A stretch of DNA of 8,524 nucleotides from contig JAHEMS010000129.1 in NCBI GenBank assembly GCA_024643595.1, positions 1 to 8,524 on the forward strand, given 5' to 3'. A program made the translations under genes and the position numbers. Below, piece by piece: positions 1 through 5,646 of this stretch. Source of the DNA: Bacteroidota bacterium (GTDB lineage Bacteria; Bacteroidota; Bacteroidia; Cytophagales; Cyclobacteriaceae). Within the stretch, counting starts at the first letter, position 1. Every line of letters starts with the position of its first letter. A model generated the notes under the pieces. The model was not told where the DNA came from and made no database searches. It worked only from the letters and a program-made list of their open reading frames with translations.

Positions 1-313
1 CTTTAGCCAGGCGATAGGCATCTTCAGGCCCACGAATATTGCCCACCATTCCAGCATCTGTTGACCATGAAGTATGCAAGTGCGTATCTCCAAAATAGAC
101 ATTGTTAGGGAAATCCTGTTCTGGAAAAGGCGAGTATTTAACAACCTTATCTCCGGGAGGAGGAGCATCTTGTAATGAAGCTATTTCATTTGCTCCTGTA
201 GCTGAAGGTGTTGTGCTTTCAGAATTACTAACCGGCTTATTTTCGGTATTACAACCAATCATAATGAGGACTCCTAATACAAAACTTACTGCTGCTATTT
301 TTTGGCGCTTCAT
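1..313 (-). CDS. DUF3604-family lipoprotein, N-terminal part (cut by window edge)
   Basis: The first 104 codons of a gene that runs off the left edge. Residues 1-20 form a lipoprotein signal (MKRQ, then a hydrophobic core) ending in M-I-G before Cys21, so the protein should be lipid-anchored in the envelope. Residues 22-60 are a Ser/Thr/Ala/Pro-rich linker. From residue 72 the sequence VYFGDTHLHTSWSTDAG appears, with an HxH pair (His78, His80), followed by a G-P-E-D-A-Y-R-L-A-K stretch. This is the characteristic start of DUF3604 proteins, and the HxH resembles the first metal-binding motif of PHP-type phosphoesterases. Full-length members are usually about 600 residues, so most of the protein is outside the window. 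The biochemical role of the family is not established; a metal-dependent hydrolase is an inference. The ATG at 313 is chosen because it directly precedes the signal peptide and lies downstream of a TAnnTTTG box. Confidence 0.85.
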   Translation of the reverse strand, partial: MKRQKIAAVSFVLGVLIMIGCNTENKPVSNSESTTPSATGANEIASLQDAPPPGDKVVKYSPFPEQDFPNNVYFGDTHLHTSWSTDAGMVGNIRGPEDAYRLAK

Positions 314-372
314 GACTTTATTTGTTTAAGTGATCCCGCTTTGTTGCTTAACTCAAAGCCAAATTACAAGTT

Positions 373-380
373 CAAATTTA
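373..380 (-). promoter_or_regulatory. Bacteroidota -7 box for the DUF3604 gene
   Basis: Read on the minus strand this is TAAATTTG, a full match to the Bacteroidota -7 consensus TAnnTTTG. It lies 59 nt upstream of the ATG at 313, so transcription would start near 366 and give a leader of about 50 nt. No clear TTTG -33 element is visible at the expected distance. It gives the DUF3604 gene a promoter separate from coaX, which ends about 75 bp upstream. Confidence 0.45.
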
Positions 381-453
381 CTGATAATTAATTGAATTTT
401 TGTCCTTGGCTGAAATACTTAGAATAGTTCAGGATGATAGCCTTATCTCAAAA

Positions 454-1230
454 TCATTTCCCGTTTTCATTCATCCACTCACCAATCCTGCGTAATCCAT
501 CCAAGGTAAGATGGGGCTCGATTGAATAAAATAAATCTTTCAGCGAAACAATTTGTGAAGACAATCCACCGGTGGCAATAACCAGGCACTCGGTGTTGAG
601 TTCCGCTATTATTTTGGCTACCACATTGCGTACCAACCCTTCGTATCCAAACATGATACCTGACTGAATGGCGGTCACCGTATTTTTTCCTAATGATGAA
701 GAGGGTGTCTCGAGCGGTACATCAAATAATTTCGCGGTATTTTGTGAGAGTGACTTGATTGCGGTCTTTAATCCTGGTGCAATGGAAACACCCAATATGA
801 TTCCTTCACCTGAAATGGTAGTGAAGGTGAGCGCCGTTCCGAAGTCAACCACAATGCACGTTTTCTTATGTTTGAAATACGCGGCAGATGCATTGGCCAC
901 CAAATCAGAACCGATTTCATAAGGATTTAATATTCCCAACGGGAGTTTATTATAGATCTGTGGCCCCAATACGATAGCTTCTCTTTCAAACAGGGTACGC
1001 ACCACATTTCTGATTTTTTCCGTAAGCCCAGGCACCACGCTACTAATCACAATGGTATGGACCTGATTCGCCTCCATGGCTGACTCAAAAAAATATTCGC
1101 GGATTTTAATCCCGTAATAAAGTTCTGGGAGATCCTGTTTGGTGGCAACCCGCCACACAAACTTCCACTCTTGATCTTTCCATAGACCCAGTGTAATGTC
1201 ACTGTTTCCAATATCTACCGCCAAAAGCAT
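454..1230 (-). CDS. coaX: Type III pantothenate kinase (CoaX)
   Basis: Phosphorylates pantothenate to 4'-phosphopantothenate, the first committed step of coenzyme A synthesis, in the cytoplasm. The 258 residues match the usual family length. Visible motifs of the ASKHA-fold type III enzyme are the N-terminal phosphate loop DIGNS (Asp6 to Ser10), SSVVP near residue 63, GSD at 107-109 (position of the catalytic Asp), VVDFGTA around Asp129, GKNTVTAIQSG at 181-191, the ATGGL turn near 221 and the closing TLDGL. One oddity is that the Arg normally following the catalytic Asp (GxDR) is Leu110. Type III enzymes are generally monovalent-cation dependent and resistant to CoA feedback. The gene is 73 bp downstream of the esterase on the same strand and may be read through from it; I see no convincing promoter of its own. 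The start at 1230 places DIGNS at the normal distance from Met1. Confidence 0.95.
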   Translation of the reverse strand: MLLAVDIGNSDITLGLWKDQEWKFVWRVATKQDLPELYYGIKIREYFFESAMEANQVHTIVISSVVPGLTEKIRNVVRTLFEREAIVLGPQIYNKLPLGILNPYEIGSDLVANASAAYFKHKKTCIVVDFGTALTFTTISGEGIILGVSIAPGLKTAIKSLSQNTAKLFDVPLETPSSSLGKNTVTAIQSGIMFGYEGLVRNVVAKIIAELNTECLVIATGGLSSQIVSLKDLFYSIEPHLTLDGLRRIGEWMNENGK

Positions 1231-1303
1231 TCGCGAAAATGTTAAATATGTTTTTCAAAACCAGAAATCAAATTACTTAATATTTAATACGGCTACATGG
1301 GTT

Positions 1304-3037
1304 TTAATATTTCCAGCTCATAACGTCTGCCCCTGCTGGCGCGCTTTCCTGAATACGTTTCAAAATTTTTGGCAGGTACATGGTGTTGTAGCGCAATCGG
1401 GAAACATAGTTTGGATTTTCATGATCACCATTCCAGCAATGCTCCGCGCGATCACCATAATCAACTTCCCCTTTATAAAATGGCGTTTCCGTTTTCTTTA
1501 AAAAGTCTTCCATCAGGTACACCGCGTTGTTGAGGTAGTAATTGTCCATATCACCACAGTAAATATGAATCTTGCCTTCGAGCTTAGGCCCTAATGTTTT
1601 CCAGTCACGCTCCAGAATATACCGAAGGTCATAATTTTCCTTCCAGTATTGCGCTACCGCAGGATCAATGTCACCGGTTTCCTTGTTGAATATTCTTTTT
1701 GGATATCCATCTTCTCCTTGTGGCGAATAGACCGCTTCCCAAATATCCCACTGTTGCCCGCTTCGTGATTTGGTACCGAGTGCCAATTCATAGTGATTGG
1801 TCTCTTCCATCGTGTTTTGTAGGTGACCCAGATAATTACGATGAGCCGGTCGTGGAAGTTTCTTGAAATCACTATCATACCAGAACGCATTTTTATCTTT
1901 ATAAAGATCTACCTGGCAATAAGCGCGAAAGTCGATAGGATCAGGACACGCTGCAAAACATCCATTGAAATCATCCGGATAAAACATCTGCACAGCAAGC
2001 GCTTCCCAACCACCAGTAGAACCTCCGTATGTAAACCGAGCCCATCCTTCTCCAATGCCTCTGAACTTACTTTCAATTTCGGGAAGTAATTCTTTCATAA
2101 TGGCATCGCCGTAGGGGCCAAGGTTGGCTGAGTTGACAGCATACGAATCGTCATAATAAGGATTGGCATGCTGTATTTCAATGACGATGAAGCGGGGAAA
2201 GTTTTTACTGGTCCATTGCTTATAAAAGTTGTAGGCCTCCTGCTTTTGAAATTTATTGTAACCATAAATGTCAAAGCGTGATGAATAATCTGTTGTATCC
2301 ATATTGGATGGTGGCGGCTCTGTACTGAAACCTCCAAAATCAGTAGGAAAGTGTCCATGAAAAATCATCAACGGATATTTTGCTTCAGGATGTTCATCAA
2401 ATCCTTCTGGCAACAATATATGTGCGCCAAGAAACATCGGCTTGCCCCAAAACTCTGTCAGCATCTTGCTTTGAATCTTTATGTGCCTGATATATTTCGA
2501 GTCCGTCGGATCCTTCACTTCAGAAATTTTCTGATCCATCATTACCTTAATCGTTTCACCTTCTTTCTTTAGAGAAATTTTAACGGGTTTACTATAAAAG
2601 TTTCCAGGTTTGCTGTGCCATTGTTGTCCTTCCCCCTGATCAGGGGGAAGCTTTACGGTATGACCGGTCTTTAGATGAAATGTTTCATATCGATTAATGA
2701 GGGCCTGTACAAAATAATCACCCGCAGGAATATTATTAACGGATTGTATAGGGAAACCAAATGCGTTTTCATCATTGATGGTGATTTCCTGCCCGGGTTG
2801 CATTCCTTCAACATCAATACCGAAGACTAGTTGCGTTGTTAGTCCGTCATTAATTTGAAAACGAGGTTCAGCTTTATCATTCTTTGCCAACATGAGAAGT
2901 AAACGTCCATCTTGCGCCTGTTCGCTTAATTCCTTTGTGAAAGAAACTTTAAAAATGGTGGTGTTTTTATCTTGAGTGGAGCATCCTGCTACCAAAAACA
3001 ACACTAAAAAAACAATTGGCGTGGCTACCTTTGTCAT
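1304..3037 (-). CDS. Lipoprotein esterase of the alpha/beta-hydrolase fold
   Basis: A 577-residue exported hydrolase. Residues 1-18 are a lipoprotein signal with lipobox V-A-G before Cys19, so it should be lipid-anchored in the envelope. Residues about 25-160 look like an all-beta N-terminal domain. From about 190 a hydrolase domain resembling the putative esterase (esterase D-like) family begins, with LLPEGFDEHP and YPLMIFHGHF near 208-230. The nucleophile elbow is GGSTGG with Ser340; the likely acid is Asp496 or Asp498 in GDMDNYY, and the likely catalytic His is 533 in AEHCW. The substrate cannot be read from sequence; members of this fold cut acyl, feruloyl or similar esters, and peptidase-like relatives exist. 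An in-frame 22-bp palindrome encodes residues around 129-136. The leader just before the ATG is A-rich (AATATAAAAAAT). The neighbours coaX and the DUF3604 gene lie downstream on the same strand. Confidence 0.85.
   Translation of the reverse strand: MTKVATPIVFLVLFLVAGCSTQDKNTTIFKVSFTKELSEQAQDGRLLLMLAKNDKAEPRFQINDGLTTQLVFGIDVEGMQPGQEITINDENAFGFPIQSVNNIPAGDYFVQALINRYETFHLKTGHTVKLPPDQGEGQQWHSKPGNFYSKPVKISLKKEGETIKVMMDQKISEVKDPTDSKYIRHIKIQSKMLTEFWGKPMFLGAHILLPEGFDEHPEAKYPLMIFHGHFPTDFGGFSTEPPPSNMDTTDYSSRFDIYGYNKFQKQEAYNFYKQWTSKNFPRFIVIEIQHANPYYDDSYAVNSANLGPYGDAIMKELLPEIESKFRGIGEGWARFTYGGSTGGWEALAVQMFYPDDFNGCFAACPDPIDFRAYCQVDLYKDKNAFWYDSDFKKLPRPAHRNYLGHLQNTMEETNHYELALGTKSRSGQQWDIWEAVYSPQGEDGYPKRIFNKETGDIDPAVAQYWKENYDLRYILERDWKTLGPKLEGKIHIYCGDMDNYYLNNAVYLMEDFLKKTETPFYKGEVDYGDRAEHCWNGDHENPNYVSRLRYNTMYLPKILKRIQESAPAGADVMSWKY
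2629..2650. repeat. Perfect 22-bp palindrome inside the esterase gene
   Basis: The left arm CTTCCCCCTGA is followed immediately by its exact reverse complement TCAGGGGGAAG, centred between 2639 and 2640, with no spacer. In the coding strand it reads through in frame as Leu-Pro-Pro-Asp-Gln-Gly-Glu flanked by Lys and Gly, in a linker-like part of the N-terminal domain. C-rich/G-rich palindromes of this kind occur as dispersed repeats in some Bacteroidota genomes, but only this copy is in the window, so its repeat status is an inference. Confidence 0.7.
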
Positions 3038-3092
3038 ATTTTTTATATTAAGAAGTAAATCTAATTTGATTATTACTTAAATCAATGGTCCC

Positions 3093-3103
3093 TTGACCGT
3101 CAA
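3093..3103. promoter_or_regulatory. Inverted repeat in the esterase/response-regulator divergent region
   Basis: TTGAC-C-GTCAA is an 11-bp perfect dyad with a single central base. It lies 55 bp upstream of the esterase ATG and 62 bp upstream of the response-regulator ATG, in the 128-bp region between the two divergent genes. The position would suit an operator, but a dyad this short can arise by chance and no regulator is identified. Confidence 0.25.
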
Positions 3104-3165
3104 AATATGTAGGATTAGCGTCTTTTCTTACTTTGAATAAAAGATGATTGTTATATTGCATTGTT

Positions 3166-3546
3166 ATGAAGATATACCTGATTGAAGACGACCCAATCTA
3201 CGCCGAGTTTATCGTTAAGGCTTTGCAAAGTGATCCAGCCAATGACTTAAAATTATTTCAAACCGGAGAAGATTGTCTGAAATCACTTGGTAATGCTTTA
3301 CCGGACGTGTTCATCATTGACTATAAATTACCCGGCATGAGTGGCATAGATCTCTATGAAAAAATCAAACCTCGCCTCACTGAAAAAAATAAGGTAATTT
3401 TATTAAGCTCACTCGATGATGGTAACATGGTGTTAAGCTTTATCCAACGAGGGGTACGTGATTATGTCATCAAAGATGAAAATGTCATTGACTCCCTGAT
3501 GTCCATTCTTACCGGAAGCGAAGACGACTACTACCTCTTTAATTAA
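3166..3546 (+). CDS. Single-domain response regulator (CheY-like receiver)
   Basis: A 126-residue stand-alone receiver domain. Conserved positions are present: the acidic pair Asp8-Asp9 in LIEDDP, phospho-acceptor Asp52 in FIIDYKLPGMSG, the Ser81/Ser82 switch position in ILLSS, and Lys103 in YVIKDE. There is no DNA-binding or enzymatic output domain, so it must act by protein contact or as a phosphate shuttle in the cytoplasm. The ATG at 3166 is preferred because it begins directly at the first beta strand (MKIYLIEDDP); a TTG at 3148 would add only six residues that do not fit the fold. The gene is convergent with the histidine kinase, with 24 bp between stop codons and no visible terminator. 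The kinase is the obvious candidate partner, but this is inferred from position. Confidence 0.92.
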   Translation: MKIYLIEDDPIYAEFIVKALQSDPANDLKLFQTGEDCLKSLGNALPDVFIIDYKLPGMSGIDLYEKIKPRLTEKNKVILLSSLDDGNMVLSFIQRGVRDYVIKDENVIDSLMSILTGSEDDYYLFN

Positions 3547-3570
3547 GAGATTCTGGTGTTGTTCTGATGT

Positions 3571-4416
3571 TTATTTTACTTTCTTGATTCTTACGGTAAA
3601 TATGGTGCCGCCACCACCTGCACAACGTTTATAAAAAAGCTCCGCCCCGGTTTTATCCGCCAATTCTTTGGCAACAAATAGACCAATTCCTGTGGCTGTT
3701 TCTCCTGCGGTGGGCTTTGCTGATAACGTTTGAAATTTTTTGTACAATCTATTTTGATCTGCATCACTAAGGCCAGGGCCTTCATCTTCTATATCCACCC
3801 GCACCCAGGCACCTTCGTCCTTGGCTCTTAAAAAAACGCACTTATGCTCCACTGAAAACTTTATTGCATTGGCGAGCAGATTGTCGAATATCCGTGTTGA
3901 ATAATACCTGTCTGAAAAAACCGCCAGGCCGGGGGGTATATCTTCCAATAGCTGGATATTCTTTTTTTCGGCAAGTACTTTATAATTTCTTGCCAGTACG
4001 GCCAATACAGAGGAGAGATTGAAGGTATCAGGATTTAATTCTATTAATTGACTTTCCAACTTCTGGCAATCTGCGAGATTTCGAATCATTCCGAGGCCAT
4101 CAGCGACCATAATATGGATTTTCGCTAAATATTCTTGTTGCTCCTGGTTTAGGTTTCCAGAAGAGAGCTGGGTCAGCTGTATCAATGCAAAAATTCTATT
4201 AAGGGGGCCTCTAATATCGTGCGAAACAACGCCATATAGTTGTTGTTTCTCCCATTCCAATTCTTGAATCCGGCGATGAAGACTGTCTTGATCCTCAACC
4301 ATTTCCGCTATCCTCTTTTTATGTGTTGCTATTAATTGATGGCTGGCCTTATTCCGGATGATTAACCAAATCAGAATAAGAAATAGCGAAACAGAAAGTA
4401 TGAATAAGGTCGTCAT
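3571..4416 (-). CDS. Membrane-anchored sensor histidine kinase
   Basis: A 281-residue kinase. Residues 4-21 form one transmembrane segment, 25-60 a charged probable coiled coil, and 60-125 the dimerisation/phospho-acceptor domain with His66 in VVSHDIRGPLNRI. The HATPase_c domain follows: N box FDNLLANAIKFS (Asn179, Asn183), G1 box DEGPGL (211-216), G2 box GIGLFVAK (243-250), and a final GGGGTIFTVRI strand. There is no periplasmic loop and no PAS, GAF or HAMP domain, so any signal must come through the membrane segment or a partner protein. It starts 22 bp after the LEA lipoprotein stop on the same strand, which suggests one transcript, and it converges on the single-domain response regulator. 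The ATG at 4416 precedes the transmembrane segment. Confidence 0.93.
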   Translation of the reverse strand: MTTLFILSVSLFLILIWLIIRNKASHQLIATHKKRIAEMVEDQDSLHRRIQELEWEKQQLYGVVSHDIRGPLNRIFALIQLTQLSSGNLNQEQQEYLAKIHIMVADGLGMIRNLADCQKLESQLIELNPDTFNLSSVLAVLARNYKVLAEKKNIQLLEDIPPGLAVFSDRYYSTRIFDNLLANAIKFSVEHKCVFLRAKDEGAWVRVDIEDEGPGLSDADQNRLYKKFQTLSAKPTAGETATGIGLFVAKELADKTGAELFYKRCAGGGGTIFTVRIKKVK

Positions 4417-4438
4417 TATTATATCAGGTGTCCTGTTT

Positions 4439-4912
4439 TCAGAGCCGCAATTTGATTTGCTCTTTATAAGTAAACGGAACCTTGATGGTTACTCCATGCA
4501 CAGCAATCCTGACAAACCCGGCATATTGAATTTCATATTTTTTTCCGCCCAATAAGTTTACAAGCGTGTCTAAAAATCCTAATTCCTTTAATGAAAGTTG
4601 TGCTGCCACAGGCACTGAGAAATCTGATTCGGCCGGAATGGATAGCGTTAGCTTTTGCCTCACTTGGGCTCCTGGCTTGCCATTAACTAATACATCCGCA
4701 TAAATCTCTTTCAGCTTCATCTTAACCTTGTTCGGATTATAAAAGGTAGCATCCGCTTTTAAAATAGGCTCACCTTGTTGATTAGCCTCTACAGAAATGT
4801 TCTTTACCCCCTTAAAAATAACCTCGTCCTTTGGCACGCAAGAAAAGATAGCAAGCGACAAAAAAGATCCAAGAAGAGAATAAGAAACAAAATTCTTTAA
4901 ATAGATATACAT
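4439..4912 (-). CDS. LEA type 2 family lipoprotein (WHy-like domain)
   Basis: A 157-residue envelope protein. Residues 1-24 are a lipoprotein signal with lipobox I-F-S before Cys25. The mature part has the pattern of Bacteroidota LEA type 2 proteins: FKGVKNISVE (about 33-42), GEPILKADATFYNPNKVKMK (about 47-66), a lone immunoglobulin-like beta sandwich with DVLVNG, and IPAESDFSVPV (about 92-102). The WHy/LEA14-like fold is tied to desiccation and stress responses in plants; its role in this phylum is unknown. It is the first gene of a likely two-gene unit with the histidine kinase (22 bp gap). A TAACTTTG box ends five bases before the ATG. No other in-frame start would keep the signal peptide, so a leaderless or almost leaderless message is implied if that box is used. 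Confidence 0.85.
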   Translation of the reverse strand: MYIYLKNFVSYSLLGSFLSLAIFSCVPKDEVIFKGVKNISVEANQQGEPILKADATFYNPNKVKMKLKEIYADVLVNGKPGAQVRQKLTLSIPAESDFSVPVAAQLSLKELGFLDTLVNLLGGKKYEIQYAGFVRIAVHGVTIKVPFTYKEQIKLRL

Positions 4913-4917
4913 GTCGT

Positions 4918-4925
4918 CAAAGTTA
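4918..4925 (-). promoter_or_regulatory. -7 box next to the LEA lipoprotein start
   Basis: Read on the minus strand this is TAACTTTG, a full match to TAnnTTTG. Five bases (ACGAC) separate it from the ATG at 4912, so the expected transcription start falls at or next to the initiation codon. No -33 TTTG is visible; that position lies over the start of the divergent oxygenase gene. Confidence 0.45.
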
Positions 4926-4936
4926 ATTCCTGCTGT

Positions 4937-4944
4937 TAAATTAG
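4937..4944 (+). promoter_or_regulatory. Near-consensus -7 box next to the oxygenase start
   Basis: TAAATTAG matches TAnnTTTG except at one position and is followed after four bases (CACC) by the ATG at 4949, the same geometry as the boxes at 4918-4925 and 7846-7853. The mismatch and the lack of a clear -33 element keep this tentative. Confidence 0.3.
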
Positions 4945-4948
4945 CACC

Positions 4949-5575
4949 ATGAAAAGTGCACTTATCGATAAACTTAATTTAGTAGCGGATGGGTTAGCTG
5001 ACCAGGGCTATGCGATTATTGACGGTTTTTTGTCGCCGGAGGAAGTGCAATCAATACTGCAGTTGGACGGATTCCAAAATGGAAATTCACAATTTAAAAA
5101 AGCAGGCATTGGAAAACATGGGGACAAACAAATCAATGAATCGATTCGGGGTGATTATATCCTATGGGTAGACCGGACATCTGAAGGACCGGCCATTCAA
5201 TCATATCTGTCAAAACTTAATGAGTTGATTACGTTTGTTAATCAAAACCTTTTTTTAAGCATGAAGGATTATGAAGTGCACATGACAATTTATCCTCCAG
5301 GCAGTTATTATAATCGACACCTTGATCAATTTAAAAAAGATGATCATCGCAAGCTTTCAGTGATCTGCTACCTGAATGAAAACTGGAAAGAAGATGAGGG
5401 TGGACAATTACGGATTTATCTTTCAGACAAACATCTCGATATATTTCCGATGGCAGGTCGCCTCGTTTGCTTTCGTAGCGATCTATTAGAGCATGAGGTG
5501 CTTCGGGCCACCAGACCACGATATAGTCTAACGGGTTGGATCCTGGATCAACATGCTGAATTGCGGCACTTATAG
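4949..5575 (+). CDS. 2-oxoglutarate/Fe(II) oxygenase, prolyl 4-hydroxylase-like
   Basis: A 208-residue cytoplasmic-type protein (no signal peptide) with the double-stranded beta-helix dioxygenase motif. Iron ligands are His124 and Asp126 in RHLDQF and His182 in LLEHEV; Arg191 in RYSLTGW is positioned to bind the 2-oxoglutarate carboxylate. The motif IRGDYILWVD (about 66-75) is shared with the bacterial and animal EGLN/PHD-type prolyl hydroxylases. By family knowledge it would couple 2-oxoglutarate decarboxylation to hydroxylation, probably of a protein prolyl residue; in Pseudomonas a related enzyme acts on elongation factor Tu. The substrate here is not shown by the sequence. It is divergent from the LEA lipoprotein gene with only 36 bp between start codons, and lies 71 bp upstream of fumC on the same strand. 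Confidence 0.88.
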   Translation: MKSALIDKLNLVADGLADQGYAIIDGFLSPEEVQSILQLDGFQNGNSQFKKAGIGKHGDKQINESIRGDYILWVDRTSEGPAIQSYLSKLNELITFVNQNLFLSMKDYEVHMTIYPPGSYYNRHLDQFKKDDHRKLSVICYLNENWKEDEGGQLRIYLSDKHLDIFPMAGRLVCFRSDLLEHEVLRATRPRYSLTGWILDQHAELRHL

Positions 5576-5620
5576 TGGGTAACTTTCACCCTAATTATTT
5601 TCAAATGGAGATTTGAGAAC

Positions 5621-5628
5621 TAAATTTG
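5621..5628 (+). promoter_or_regulatory. -7 promoter box for fumC
   Basis: TAAATTTG is a full match to the Bacteroidota TAnnTTTG box, and TTTT at 5598-5601 sits 19 bp upstream where the TTTG -33 element is expected. It ends 18 bp before the fumC ATG, so the leader should be roughly a dozen bases. It supports fumC being transcribed separately from the oxygenase. Confidence 0.5.
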
Positions 5629-5646
5629 TTCAATTAAAGTCATGTT

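Noticed and set aside
102..329. Plus-strand open frame of 75 codons over the left-edge gene
   Set aside because: It lies antisense to the well-supported DUF3604 lipoprotein start and has no recognisable features.
410..432. CTGAA/TTCAG inverted repeat after coaX as a terminator
   Set aside because: Five pairs, a 13-base loop and no T-tract in the minus-strand direction.
668..922. Plus-strand open frame antisense to coaX
   Set aside because: The minus strand encodes an intact pantothenate kinase with all motifs; the plus frame is a shadow.
3128..3135. TTACTTTG as a promoter box for the response regulator
   Set aside because: It misses the invariant A at position two of TAnnTTTG, or has a one-base-short spacer, and no -33 element is seen; too weak to annotate.
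3148..3165. TTG start extending the response regulator by six residues
   Set aside because: The receiver fold begins at the ATG at 3166; the added residues have no counterpart in receiver domains.
3769..3782. AAGGCC-AG-GGCCTT dyad in the kinase gene
   Set aside because: Short, inside a conserved coding region (the DEGPGL box), and explained by codon content.
5577..5591. Small hairpin GGGT/ACCC after the oxygenase stop as a terminator
   Set aside because: The stem has only four pairs with a seven-base loop and is followed by a mixed A/T stretch, too weak to call.
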